Made by a program: the position numbers and the translations under genes. Shown here piece after piece: positions 7,946-15,958 of a stretch of 64,000 nt of DNA (positions are counted from its first letter, which is position 1; each line of letters begins with the position of its first letter). The stretch is from Capnocytophaga granulosa ATCC 51502. Lineage in GTDB: Bacteria > Bacteroidota > Bacteroidia > Flavobacteriales > Flavobacteriaceae. Under the pieces are notes generated by a model. It worked only from the letters and a program-made list of their open reading frames with translations, was not told where the DNA came from and ran no database searches. The stretch lies in the NCBI RefSeq assembly GCF_000411115.1, contig NZ_KE150242.1, forward strand, positions 552,218 to 616,217, given 5' to 3'.

Positions 7946-9202
7946 CTATTCTATATTGTATTGTTTTATTTTCCGATAAAGGGTTCGCTCGGAGATCCCT
8001 AGTTCCTTAGCCGCTTCTTTTCTCTTACCCCTATGCCGTTCCAAGGATTTCTGTATCAGCTCCACCTCTTTGTCCTGCAAAGAAATGGGTTCTTCCTCCT
8101 GTATTTCCTCAGCAAAATCATAGTTACCATGCTTGCCCACATGCGAAGGCGCTTTGTCATGAGAGAGGAGCATCATAGCAGGTTCATTCATATCAGTAGG
8201 ATAGGTCACCTCAGAGCCATAGATCTTATGGATAAGCGTCTGGTTCTCCTCCTGTACTTTGGGGGTATTTCCCTCCTGTATAAGCTTAAATGTAAGCTGT
8301 TTGAGATCATTGAGGTCATTACGCATATCAAAAAGCACCTTGTAAAGGATTTCTCTTTCGGAAGCAAAATCACTCTCAGCTTTGCTCTGAGAGACCGTAG
8401 CAGGCAAGTGACTTACCTTATCCTCAGGAAGATAAGAAAGCAGTGTTTCGGCAGAGATTTCCCTTTTCTGTTCCACTACAGATATTTGCTCGGCTATGTT
8501 TCTCAACTGTCTTATATTACCAGGCCAACGATAGTGTAAGAGTTCCTTGACTGCCTCTGGAGAAAGTTGGATAGTAGGCATACGATATTTTTGAGCAAAA
8601 TCTGAGGCAAATTTTCTAAATAGCAGATAGATATCCTCTTTGCGTTCTCTAAGAGGCGGGAGGAAGATCTCCACTGTATTGAGCCTATAGTACAAGTCCT
8701 CACGGAAACGCCCCTTCTTGAGAGCCTCCTGCATCTTTACATTGGTAGCAGCCACAATACGCACATCGGTTTTGCGAGGAGTGGAGTCCCCTACGCGGAT
8801 AAACTCCCCATTTTCCAAGACCCTCAAGAGTCGTACCTGTGCCGAAAGAGGTAATTCGCCCACCTCATCAAGGAAAATCGTGCCCCCATTGGCCTCCTCA
8901 AAGTAGCCTTTCTTATCCTCCTTGCCAGAGTGTGTAAAGCTACCCGCCTTAAAACCAAATAGTTCCGAGTCAATGGTACCTTCGGGGATAGCCCCACAGT
9001 TGATAGCTATATATTTTGCATGTTTACGAGCTGAAAGCGTGTGAATAATCCGAGCAAAAGCCTCTTTACCCACGCCACTTTCCCCTGTGATGAGCACAGA
9101 GACATCGGTAGGGGCGATACGAACGGCTTTTTCTATGGCTAGATTCAGCTTGGAATCGTTGCCTATAATACCAAAACGTTGTTTTACAGATTGAATATCC
9201 AT
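7946..9202 (-). CDS. Sigma-54-type AAA+ transcriptional activator with degenerate GAFTGA loop
   Basis: A 418-aa protein with no receiver domain. The AAA+ core has Walker A GESGVGKE (40-47), Walker B GGTIFLDEVG (106-115), and arginine-finger and sensor regions (RFREDLYYRL, PPLRERKEDI). The C-terminal Fis-type HTH ends in KEAAKELGISERTLYRKIKQYNIE. The sigma-54-contacting L1 loop, normally GAFTGA, reads GSFTHS (87-92). ATPase and DNA-binding parts look intact, so it may have changed its partner or lost open-complex activity. The start at 9202 is set by a TACATTTG box (9242-9249) covering the earlier in-frame start. Flavobacterial relatives often lie next to lptE; here it is alone. Confidence 0.85.
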   Translation of the reverse strand: MDIQSVKQRFGIIGNDSKLNLAIEKAVRIAPTDVSVLITGESGVGKEAFARIIHTLSARKHAKYIAINCGAIPEGTIDSELFGFKAGSFTHSGKEDKKGYFEEANGGTIFLDEVGELPLSAQVRLLRVLENGEFIRVGDSTPRKTDVRIVAATNVKMQEALKKGRFREDLYYRLNTVEIFLPPLRERKEDIYLLFRKFASDFAQKYRMPTIQLSPEAVKELLHYRWPGNIRQLRNIAEQISVVEQKREISAETLLSYLPEDKVSHLPATVSQSKAESDFASEREILYKVLFDMRNDLNDLKQLTFKLIQEGNTPKVQEENQTLIHKIYGSEVTYPTDMNEPAMMLLSHDKAPSHVGKHGNYDFAEEIQEEEPISLQDKEVELIQKSLERHRGKRKEAAKELGISERTLYRKIKQYNIE

Positions 9203-9241
9203 GTTATGGAGTACCTTTAGTTTAAGATATGAAAAACTCTG

Positions 9242-9249
9242 CAAATGTA
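9242..9249 (-). promoter_or_regulatory. -7 box (TACATTTG) for the AAA+ activator
   Basis: TAnnTTTG on the minus strand, 39 bp before the start chosen at 9202. It is divergent from the yicC promoter about 65 bp away. Confidence 0.6.
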
Positions 9250-9312
9250 CAAAATTAATTTACAATATACAATTTAAGTAAGATATTTACGCGATTTAAG
9301 CGATATTTTTAG

Positions 9313-9320
9313 TACCTTTG
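9313..9320 (+). promoter_or_regulatory. -7 box (TACCTTTG) for yicC
   Basis: TAnnTTTG match whose last base lies beyond 9318, so the start there is excluded and the ATG at 9342 preferred. Confidence 0.65.
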
Positions 9321-9341
9321 CACTCATCAAAGCATACAACC

Positions 9342-10202
9342 ATGATACAATCCATGACAGGCTTTGGCAAGAGCCTATTGCAACTTGCTGATAAGAAAAT
9401 CATTATAGAGATAAAGTCCCTCAATAGCAAGGCCATAGACCTCAACACCCGTATTGCACAAGCCTATAAGGAAAAAGAATTAACTCTTAGAAAACTCATT
9501 TCCGACACCCTAGAGCGGGGAAAGATTGATTTTACTCTTACGGTAGAAAACACCTCTGCCTCAAGCACTTCCACGCTCAATGCCCCCGTTGTTCGCGGCT
9601 ATATAGAGCAGATGCGAGCCATTTCGCCCAATGGGCCTGATGTAGAATTTCTCAAGATGGCCGTACGCATGCCCGATGCGCTGACCACCCCTGTGGAAGA
9701 AGTAGATGAGCGGGAGTTTGCCCAAATAGAGGAGCAGTTAGTCTTAGCCCTCAAGCAATTACAAGCGTTTCGCAGTAGTGAGGGCGCTATTTTGCAGAAA
9801 GATTTTGAGCTACGTATCAGGAACATACAACAACTGCTGACCCAAGTAGAAGCACTTGACACAGAGCGACTTGCCGCCATCCGTAGTCGTATGGAGCGCG
9901 CTGTGGAAGAAATTAGAGACCGAGTAGATGAGAATCGTTTCGAGCAAGAGCTTATCTTTTATCTTGAGAAATTGGACATCACCGAGGAGAAAGTACGGCT
10001 TGCCAATCACCTAAATTACTTTCTTACCACGCTGGAAGAACCCCAGTCCAATGGGCGCAAATTGGGCTTTATCGCTCAGGAGATAGGGCGCGAAATCAAC
10101 ACCTTAGGTTCCAAAGCCAACCACGCTCAAATGCAACAAATCGTCGTGCTGATGAAAAATGAATTGGAGAAGATAAAGGAGCAAGTGCTCAATATTCTTT
10201 GA
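9342..10202 (+). CDS. yicC: YicC-family endoribonuclease
   Basis: A 286-aa protein with the hallmark start MIQSMTGFGKS and IKSLNSKAIDLNTRI, and the C-terminal DUF1732-type block GRKLGFIAQEIGREINTLGSKANHAQMQ, both conserved through the family. YicC proteins are hexameric RNases implicated in small-RNA and mRNA turnover in other bacteria. A charged coiled-coil middle (about residues 125-235) is typical. Its own TACCTTTG promoter lies directly upstream; the gene converges on prfA. Confidence 0.93.
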   Translation: MIQSMTGFGKSLLQLADKKIIIEIKSLNSKAIDLNTRIAQAYKEKELTLRKLISDTLERGKIDFTLTVENTSASSTSTLNAPVVRGYIEQMRAISPNGPDVEFLKMAVRMPDALTTPVEEVDEREFAQIEEQLVLALKQLQAFRSSEGAILQKDFELRIRNIQQLLTQVEALDTERLAAIRSRMERAVEEIRDRVDENRFEQELIFYLEKLDITEEKVRLANHLNYFLTTLEEPQSNGRKLGFIAQEIGREINTLGSKANHAQMQQIVVLMKNELEKIKEQVLNIL

Positions 10203-10204
10203 TA

Positions 10205-10275
10205 GTGACAAGTGATGAGTGACGAGTGACTAATTCCTATTATGGTATTTGTCACTCGTCACTTGTCATTAGTCA
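10205..10275. terminator. Convergent yicC/prfA hairpin made of GTGACGAGTGA repeats
   Basis: GTGACGAGTGAC at 10219-10230 pairs with GTCACTCGTCAC at 10251-10262, and degenerate copies of the same decamer extend the stem. It sits between two convergent genes and belongs to the same repeat style as 5205-5295. Confidence 0.65.
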
Positions 10276-11349
10276 TTAAAAGATGTCGCCTTCTTTGAGT
10301 TTTTCGGTGTTTTCGGCCAGTTGGAGTTCGTCAATCAGGCGCTGGATATCTCCGTTCATAATATTACCTAAATCATAAAGCGTTAGTCCAATACGGTGAT
10401 CTGTTACACGACCTTGTGGATAGTTATAAGTACGTATCTTGGCACTTCTATCACCACTGGAGACCATACTTTTACGACGAGCAGAGTCGGCTTCCATTTT
10501 CTTGGCCAATTCCATTTCGTAAAGACGAGAGCGGAGCACCTTTAAGGCCTTATCTAAGTTTTTATGTTGGGATTTCTCATCTTGGCAACGCACCTCTATC
10601 CCTGTGGGAATGTGCTGTAGCTGAATAGCCGAGTAAGTCGTATTAACCGACTGACCACCAGGCCCTGTGGAAGTAGTACGAATGATCTTGACATCCTCCA
10701 TATTCAGTTCCACATCAAACTCTTCCGCTTCGGGGAGTACCATTACGGTAGCGGCGGAAGTATGTACACGCCCCTGTGTCTCGGTTTGTGGCACGCGCTG
10801 TACACGATGTACGCCCGCTTCAAACTTGAGCGTACCATATACATCTTCCCCATTGATTTCCAAGATGATTTCCTTGAACCCGCCAGAGGTACCCTCGTTC
10901 ATATCCATCACAGAGACACTCCAACCCCTGTCCTGGCAATACTTATTGTACATACGATAGAGGTCGCCTGCAAAGATAGACGCCTCGTCCCCACCTGTAC
11001 CTGCACGGATTTCCATGACTGCATTTTTGCTATCTTCAGGATCCTTAGGAATAAGTAAGAACTTGATTTCTTCCTCCAGCTGAGGGAGTCTTTCCTTAGC
11101 TTCTTCCAACTGAAGGCGAGCCATTTCGGTCATTTCCTCATCGCTTCCGTCCTTGATAATCTCCTCGGCCTCAGCGATATTGGCTGTTACAATTATATAT
11201 TCTTGGCGCTTGTCCATGAGCTGTTTCAGCTCCTTATATTCCTTAGTAAGTTGTACATAGCGCTTTTGGTCGGCTATGATATTGGGTTGTATAATAAGGT
11301 CGGAAACCTCGTCAAATCGTTGCTTTACAATATCTAATCTCGCTAACAT
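10276..11349 (-). CDS. prfA: Peptide chain release factor 1
   Basis: Recognises UAA and UAG in the ribosomal A site and triggers peptide release. At 357 aa it has the usual length. The catalytic GGQ lies in [24 protein letters not shown]. The codon-recognition tripeptide of RF1 (PxT) is PQT in [14 protein letters not shown], as in other Bacteroidota. It is followed by no partner gene; prmC is not adjacent. A TATTTTTG box at 11370-11377 provides the promoter. Confidence 0.96.
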   Translation of the reverse strand: MLARLDIVKQRFDEVSDLIIQPNIIADQKRYVQLTKEYKELKQLMDKRQEYIIVTANIAEAEEIIKDGSDEEMTEMARLQLEEAKERLPQLEEEIKFLLIPKDPEDSKNAVMEIRAGTGGDEASIFAGDLYRMYNKYCQDRGWSVSVMDMNEGTSGGFKEIILEINGEDVYGTLKFEAGVHRVQRVPQTETQGRVHTSAATVMVLPEAEEFDVELNMEDVKIIRTTSTGPGGQSVNTTYSAIQLQHIPTGIEVRCQDEKSQHKNLDKALKVLRSRLYEMELAKKMEADSARRKSMVSSGDRSAKIRTYNYPQGRVTDHRIGLTLYDLGNIMNGDIQRLIDELQLAENTEKLKEGDIF

Positions 11350-11369
11350 ATCATTTCTTTTTGCGGGTG

Positions 11370-11377
11370 CAAAAATA
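11370..11377 (-). promoter_or_regulatory. -7 box (TATTTTTG) for prfA
   Basis: TAnnTTTG on the minus strand, about 20 bp before the prfA ATG. Confidence 0.55.
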
Positions 11378-11635
11378 CAAAAAAGTTTTTAGTTTTTGGT
11401 AGTTAGTTTTTAGTTCTAATTATTTTTTTGTACAACTAAAAACGCTCCTTTTCAATCTGGCACTTAAAGGATTAAGGAAGCTATCTAAAAAGCTGACATT
11501 CAGAGGAAAAGCTTATATTCTCTGCTATTAGAGTCAAGCTAAGCACCTCTAAATCAAATATTTTTAGGTTCTTTCTTTGGTAGGGTTGAGATTTATTTTC
11601 CAAAGAGATTTAATAATACTTCAATAATTTTTTTG

Positions 11636-11722
11636 TAACTTTGCTCCAAGTTGTTCATTATATTTAATTGTTTGAAATTCAATCAAATATACGATTTTTT
11701 AATCAAATGAACAACTTTTTTA
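11636..11722 (+). ncRNA. Promoter plus 5'-to-3' paired hairpin with T-run: short RNA or attenuator leader
   Basis: A TAACTTTG -7 box (11636-11643) is followed at once by AAGTTGTTCATT (11648-11659). This pairs perfectly with AATGAACAACTT (11706-11717), and TTTTATTTTT follows. A second small hairpin (TTTTTGG/CCAAAAA, about 11723-11742) abuts the start of the next gene. A transcript from this promoter would be a closed hairpin ending at the T-run, or a leader that attenuates the 135-aa gene. The rest of 11378-11635 is AT-rich and shows nothing else I can support. Confidence 0.45.
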
Positions 11723-11747
11723 TTTTTGGGAAAAACCAAAAAAGATA

Positions 11748-12155
11748 ATGAATAATATAAAAATTAATTTAATAAACTTAGAATCTACTGATTGTGTAAT
11801 TTTTGACAATATTAAATTTAATAATTGTAGTTACTTACAATTGTTGATAGATGATATTGACATAAGATTGTTTGATGAATTTGATGATTTTTTGATCGTT
11901 TATTCAGAGTTATATGCAAGTGCTCAGAATAGTGGGAAGTTTTTAATTTTTACTTGTGCTTGCGGTGTAGCTGATGATGGAGGATGGGATTATGTCAATG
12001 TTACTCATAAAGAGAACTCTATTGAATGGCGTTTTTTTCGAGAAAAGAGCTATTTTTTTGAGTTTTCAAAAGAGAATTATATAAAAGAAATATATGAAAT
12101 TAAACGTAAAAATATCATATTAATACCTGAACAAATTATTTATCCTGAAAGTTGA
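11748..12155 (+). CDS. Hypothetical 135-aa acidic protein, immunity-like
   Basis: Not recognised by family. An acidic, soluble protein rich in Asp, Asn and Ile, with an aromatic C-terminal half and a central FTCACGVADDGGWDYVNVTH segment whose Cys-Gly-Gly-Trp pattern resembles several small polymorphic-toxin immunity proteins. It opens the AT-rich cassette island and is followed directly by a copy of the island's spacer repeat, as are the other immunity-like genes. An AGATA sequence precedes the ATG. Immunity role is inferred only from size, composition and place. Confidence 0.6.
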   Translation: MNNIKINLINLESTDCVIFDNIKFNNCSYLQLLIDDIDIRLFDEFDDFLIVYSELYASAQNSGKFLIFTCACGVADDGGWDYVNVTHKENSIEWRFFREKSYFFEFSKENYIKEIYEIKRKNIILIPEQIIYPES

Positions 12156-12160
12156 TAATA

Positions 12161-12440
12161 AGGGGTCATGTATCAGATGTGTTGTTAAAATTTCAACAAC
12201 TTGATAATCAATATAATACAAAAAGAACTGCCCCACTATTTTCCTTTATACCATAGAGATAAGCGTTTTTAAAGCCTATAAAAACACTCTAAATGAAGTG
12301 AGTTCGGTATAATAGAAATTGCTCACAGATTTTTCTTTATTGGTGTGTTTCTTACAGTTTGTGCCTTTGACTCTTTATGGGAGCTACAAGCTCTTAGTAT
12401 GATAGGCACGAGCTGCAAACTCGCACCAGCGAGGGGGGAT
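12161..12440 (+). repeat. Spacer repeat, copy 1 (full length)
   Basis: About 280 bp after the 135-aa gene. It starts with a GTATCAGATGTGTTGTTAAAA-type block, contains CCATAGAGATAAGCGTTTTT and GGTGTGTTTCTTACAG blocks, and ends in hairpins. The last, GGCaCGAGCT-gca-AACTCGcACC, lies at 12405-12427. Copies recur after most genes of the island. This stretch (12156-12531) holds no gene I can support. Confidence 0.75.
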
Positions 12441-12531
12441 TGAAATATTTAGGAGGATTACTACAATTTAATGTAAACAATAGTGATGTTAAAAATATAA
12501 AAACTCGAAAAATTGATAGAAACAAAGTAAA

Positions 12532-12927
12532 ATGCAAAACATAAATAAATTAAAAACATCTTATTCTCCGTGGAATTTTAATTTTTGTGATGAAATAGAT
12601 GGTTTTAAAATAGAATATAAGAATATTATTGAATTTAGTCAGGGTTCTCCTTTGATAGGAAATTTATATGTAAACAATAAAGAATTGTTAAAAAATAATT
12701 TCTTTAGTAGTCCATATTTATATTTTGAAAAGTATTTATACATTCCGATGTTTATAAAGCGTTTTTGTTTATCTGGTTTTATTATTACAAAAATAAATTT
12801 AGATACATTAGAAATTCATTATATTAGCAAAATAGAAAGTCTAATTTATATAGATTGTATGTATAGTAGTAAATTAATATACTATACAGATATAAATAAA
12901 GAGAAGAAAAAAGAGATTTTGTTATAA
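12532..12927 (+). CDS. Hypothetical 131-aa protein, probable orphan immunity gene
   Basis: No recognised family. Very AT-rich, with many Asn, Ile, Lys and Tyr; no signal peptide. The N-terminal SPWNFNFCDEIDGFKIEY and the following strand-rich pattern suggest a small beta-rich immunity-type fold, but this is only an impression. Its TAA stop (12925-12927) is followed in the same frame, without a start codon, by the Rhs-derived toxin tip, so the gene itself is intact and the Rhs piece was joined behind it. No toxin precedes it. Confidence 0.55.
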   Translation: MQNINKLKTSYSPWNFNFCDEIDGFKIEYKNIIEFSQGSPLIGNLYVNNKELLKNNFFSSPYLYFEKYLYIPMFIKRFCLSGFIITKINLDTLEIHYISKIESLIYIDCMYSSKLIYYTDINKEKKKEILL

Positions 12928-13488
12928 AGAAAACTAAAAGGAGATAAAGACTTTTGTAATTTCTTATACCAAGGGCAATACTATGACAAAGAAACCAAGC
13001 TGTGTTACAACCGCTTTAGGTACTACTCACCCGAAACAGGTTTATATATCTCTCAAGACCCCATAGGTCTTGCTGGCAACAACCCTAACTTCTATGCGTA
13101 TGTGTTTGATAGCAATATACAAGTGGATGTCTTTGGGTTGGATTGTAACACTATAGAGAAAGTTAGAGAATTAGTAGATAAAATACCTGATGAAGATAAA
13201 GCAATATTCAAATGTAAGGATTTTGCAGAAAAATTGAAAAGTTTGATGAAAGAAGCTGGAATAACAGGTAAGCATATTCAAATTCAAAATGTAATAGCCC
13301 CTAATATAATATCAAAAAAGAATGGAATTATAGGTAAAAATAAGTTTCATGAAGCAATCGAAATTGATAGTATAGTTTTTGATAATTTAGAAACAAAAGG
13401 AGTAAAATTGGATGATTGGTTGGATGATATAGATTTTCATTTTAACAATAAGTATAAAACACAATATATTAATATTTTAGAATGGTGA
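12928..13488 (+). pseudogene. Start-less Rhs C-terminal tip with papain-fold-like toxin domain (orphan Rhs-CT)
   Basis: The frame is open from 12928 and encodes the end of an Rhs core ([48 protein letters not shown]) and then a variable toxin. No start codon precedes the Rhs core; the first possible one is GTG at 13102. This is the expected state of an orphan CT cassette that works only after recombining into a full Rhs gene. Counting from 13102, the toxin has C38 (FKCKDFA), H83 (KFHEAIEI) and D94 (VFDN), in the order and context of papain-fold polymorphic toxins (Tox-PL-like). It overlaps the next gene, a candidate immunity gene, by 7 bases. Tip: firm. Toxin class: moderately sure. Confidence 0.72.
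13021..13148 (+). repeat. Rhs core-tip direct repeat, copy 1
   Basis: 128 bp encoding YYSPETG to VFGLDC, repeated at 13855-13982 with about five mismatches counted by eye. It is probable homology for recombination with a parental Rhs gene elsewhere. Confidence 0.85.
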
Positions 13489-13820
13489 AAATAACAAGTT
13501 ATACAAAACGGGAATACATTGATTATAGCTTATCTGAGTTAATAGAACTTTTAAAAGCTAAAAGTATTATGTTTTTTGGAGAAGAAGAAAAATTCGATAA
13601 TTTGTATTTTTTTATAATTGGTTTTCTTTTTCATAAAAATACTTCAGGAAAAAATGTAGAAGAAAAATTCTTATTTTTTGACGAATGGTTATATATTAAA
13701 TATGATTTAAAAATAAGAGATAATTGGAGAAATATTTATAATGATTTATTTACAGATGAATCTGAAAAAATAAATACATTCTATAAAGATTATCAAGAAT
13801 TTAATAAAATAGAAAGGTAA
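13482..13820 (+). CDS. Cognate immunity protein candidate for the papain-fold-like toxin
   Basis: A 112-aa soluble protein. The ATG overlaps the toxin stop (ATGGTGA at 13482-13488), the classic translationally coupled toxin-immunity layout. Family not recognised; helical, with [38 protein letters not shown] at the front. It should neutralise the toxin encoded just upstream; inferred from arrangement. It could be expressed without the toxin only if an internal promoter exists; none is obvious. Confidence 0.62.
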   Translation: MVKITSYTKREYIDYSLSELIELLKAKSIMFFGEEEKFDNLYFFIIGFLFHKNTSGKNVEEKFLFFDEWLYIKYDLKIRDNWRNIYNDLFTDESEKINTFYKDYQEFNKIER

Positions 13821-13854
13821 TGGTAACATCTCAAAGGTATTGTTAAAACCATAG
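13814..13854 (+). repeat. Short remnant of the spacer repeat, fused to the second Rhs tip
   Basis: GGTAATGgtaacatct followed by TATTGTTAAAA resembles the first 40 bp of the other spacer copies. It then changes abruptly into the Rhs tip at 13855, marking a probable recombination joint. Confidence 0.5.
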
Positions 13855-13982
13855 TACTACTCACCCGAAACAGGTTTATATATCTCTCAAGACCCCATAG
13901 AACTGGCTGGCAACAACCCCAACTTCTATGCCTATGTGTTTGATAGCAATATACAAGTGGATGTCTTTGGGTTGGATTGTAA
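13855..13982 (+). repeat. Rhs core-tip direct repeat, copy 2
   Basis: Second copy of the 128-bp tip of 13021-13148. It differs in DPIEL (first copy DPIGL) and a few silent sites. Confidence 0.85.
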
Positions 13983-14264
13983 TAAGATTGAATCAAAGAT
14001 AGACGATGTAGATAACAGTAAAATATTTTTAGCAAAGAAGTATAAACTAAATATTAATAGCCCTATTACTCAACAGATTATTGATAGTTTAGATAAGTCT
14101 GTAGATTCTTTTATATCAACATATAGAAAATCCTCAATAAGAGCAGAAGTGCCTGGTGAGTTTATTAATCAAACTGTAGAAGAAGCTCTAAAAAAGGAAA
14201 TTCTACAATAAGGAAATTATTAACAGATGGAAGATTTATAAAAAAATGGAAGATGTTACTATAA
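13855..14264 (+). pseudogene. Second orphan Rhs tip with frameshifted C-terminal toxin
   Basis: Starts abruptly at YYSPETG after an in-frame TAG, so no upstream Rhs and no start codon except GTG at 13936. The frame-0 toxin reads NKIESKIDD to VEEALKKEILQ and stops at 14211. If one A is added to the A6 run at 14190-14195 the reading continues as KKGNSTIRKLLTDGRFIKKW and stops at 14264, overlapping the immunity ATG at 14246 as expected. The restored end (VPGEFINQT, then RKLLTDGRF) resembles the C-terminal block that often closes Rhs-CT toxins. I infer a single-base deletion or a sequencing error. The toxin activity class is not recognised. Confidence 0.68.
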
Positions 14265-14542
14265 TAAATTTTATTAATATTCTAAGAAAAACTTTTGACA
14301 TTTCACAGGTAGAAGTCATAGATCTATGGGAAGCTGATACATGTGCTATAGGAATTAAGAAAGAGGATAAATTAGTATATATATCTACTTATAATTATTG
14401 TCAAAATAAGATTATTAGCTATGATTTTGATTTTGAAATAATCAATGAAAATAAATTAGAAGTAATAAAAGAAAGAAGAAATATAACAGAAAAAGAATTG
14501 CTAAATGAAATAAAGTTTTTTTTAGATTTAAGAAAATGCTAA
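14246..14542 (+). CDS. Cognate immunity protein candidate for the frameshifted toxin
   Basis: A 98-aa soluble protein, MEDVTIINFINILRKTFD at the front, then a WEADTCAIGIK strand and an acidic C-terminal half. It overlaps the restored toxin frame by 19 bases, the arrangement of a coupled toxin-immunity pair. Family not recognised. It stays intact while its toxin is broken, as is common in cassette arrays where keeping immunity is selected. A spacer repeat follows. Confidence 0.6.
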   Translation: MEDVTIINFINILRKTFDISQVEVIDLWEADTCAIGIKKEDKLVYISTYNYCQNKIISYDFDFEIINENKLEVIKERRNITEKELLNEIKFFLDLRKC

Positions 14543-14547
14543 TATAG

Positions 14548-14755
14548 GTAATGTATCAGATGTGTTGTTAAAAAATTATTTCATTAACAATCAATACAAT
14601 ACAAAATAACTAAAGCCTTATTTCCTTTACCTACCCTTATGGGCAAGCACTTTTAAAGCCTATAAAGTGCTTTAAATAGTGCGAGGGGAATTATGAATTG
14701 TGAATTCTCAATTTTTGAATTGGGCATAAGCTGCAAGCTCGCACCAGCGGGGAGA
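14548..14755 (+). repeat. Spacer repeat, copy 2
   Basis: About 210 bp. It begins GGTAATGTATCAGATGTGTT, keeps the TTTAAAGCCTATAAAGTG block and ends with the GGCaTAAGCT-gca-AGCTCGcACC hairpin (14723-14745). It lacks the middle part of copy 1. Confidence 0.72.
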
Positions 14756-14779
14756 ACAAGTGTATTGAAAAAAATAGTT

Positions 14780-15328
14780 ATGAATAAAAAGATCTTAAAA
14801 GAAGGGGAAGTATATGCAATACCTCTATCAGATGGTAATTATACGATAGCCCAGCTATATAATAAATATATTTTTGGGAAGAACAAATCCTTTGATACAT
14901 TTACCTTTTTTAATTATAAATACAATTCATTACAAGAGATAATAGAAAAATGGTATCATTTAGATATGTCTTCCCCATTTGCAATAGCAACAATAAATTC
15001 AAAACCTTGGATATATGGATGGATTTTGTTAGGAGAAAAAAATATTGAAACAGATATTATATACAAAAATAATATTCTTAAGTTAGGTCATTACAATAAT
15101 TACTCCACAGACCCTTATTCATTTTTAGATCCCTTTTTTGGATTATATCCTTGGGACTGTGACCCTGATGTAGATGAAGCTCCTGAAAAATCTTTTATAA
15201 AGCATTTATTACCTAATTATGAACCTTATGAAAAAATTAAATATTTAAAAGATTATTCAACAGAAGAACTGATTCATCTATTAGGAGAAGAACATATTCG
15301 AGTAAAAGAACGTTTGAAAAAAGAGTAA
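14780..15328 (+). CDS. Imm26-like immunity protein
   Basis: A 182-aa soluble protein. The N-terminal KKILKEGEVYAIPLSDGNYTIAQLY matches the pattern of Imm26-type immunity proteins (a G-[DE]-[VI]-[FY]-x-I-P-L-x-[DN]-G-x-[YF] opening), which counter polymorphic toxins. The open frame reaches back to 14693, but that part lies in the spacer repeat and includes its hairpin, so I use the ATG at 14780. No toxin gene precedes it: an orphan immunity gene. Family: moderately sure by motif; partner toxin unknown. Confidence 0.62.
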   Translation: MNKKILKEGEVYAIPLSDGNYTIAQLYNKYIFGKNKSFDTFTFFNYKYNSLQEIIEKWYHLDMSSPFAIATINSKPWIYGWILLGEKNIETDIIYKNNILKLGHYNNYSTDPYSFLDPFFGLYPWDCDPDVDEAPEKSFIKHLLPNYEPYEKIKYLKDYSTEELIHLLGEEHIRVKERLKKE

Positions 15329-15379
15329 GGTTCCAGATGGGATATAATGTGATAATATATGTGATAAAATGGGATAAAT

Positions 15380-15814
15380 ATGAATGTAAAAAATGTAAGA
15401 CTTATTAACAAGGAAGAAAGTGATGAAATAAATCGCTTATCTAACGAGGCTCTAAAATTATTAAACTTATCTGATGAATCAAATATCTTTGATATCTTAA
15501 ATAAAATGAATATATTTGTAGATAATTTCATAGAGAATAATAGTGATAATAGTTTAGAGGAAGACTATGCTTATAAATTAGGGTCTCTCTTCGGTAACTT
15601 AATAAATGCTAAATATCAATGGCAATGGTATTATATTGAGAATGAAAAAGATATTTTTTATGGTATAGTGTCTCAAAAGCAAAGAGCTTGCTGTATTTGC
15701 CATAATTATTTTTATGAAATACTTACCCAAAAACGTTCTAACAACTTTAAATTACTTTTTAATATGATTGAAAAAGAATATCCTAAAAATTGGTATTTTG
15801 TTCTTTTAAAATAG
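15380..15814 (+). CDS. Hypothetical 144-aa protein, probable orphan immunity gene
   Basis: Soluble, acidic N-terminal helices (EEYDEINRLSNEALKLLN-like) followed by DYAYKLGSLFGNLINAKYQWQWYYIENE. This 'LG-x-x-x-G ... YxWxW' pattern is seen in several small uncharacterised proteins linked to immunity loci. A CxxC (CCICHN) sits near position 107. It lies between the Imm26-like gene and a short spacer copy. Function inferred from context only. Confidence 0.5.
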   Translation: MNVKNVRLINKEESDEINRLSNEALKLLNLSDESNIFDILNKMNIFVDNFIENNSDNSLEEDYAYKLGSLFGNLINAKYQWQWYYIENEKDIFYGIVSQKQRACCICHNYFYEILTQKRSNNFKLLFNMIEKEYPKNWYFVLLK

Positions 15815-15822
15815 AAAGGGGT

Positions 15823-15890
15823 AATGTTTTAGCTGTGTTGTTAAGATTTCCCCTCGCTGGCACGAGTCACATCAGTGGGGGGAAGATCCT
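15823..15890 (+). repeat. Spacer repeat, copy 3 (short, deleted)
   Basis: Keeps the opening GGGGTAATG and TGTGTTGTTAAGATTTC, then jumps to CCCCTCGCTGGCACGAG near the terminal hairpin. The middle is missing. Confidence 0.6.
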
Positions 15891-15958
15891 GCAAAAACGT
15901 ACTACTTTTATAAACTAATACTAAAAAAATTAAGCGTAAAAAGACAAAAATAAGGACA

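Noticed and set aside
14693..14779. N-terminal extension of the Imm26-like gene
   Set aside because: This part is spacer repeat and contains the terminal hairpin; the family-like start is the ATG at 14780.
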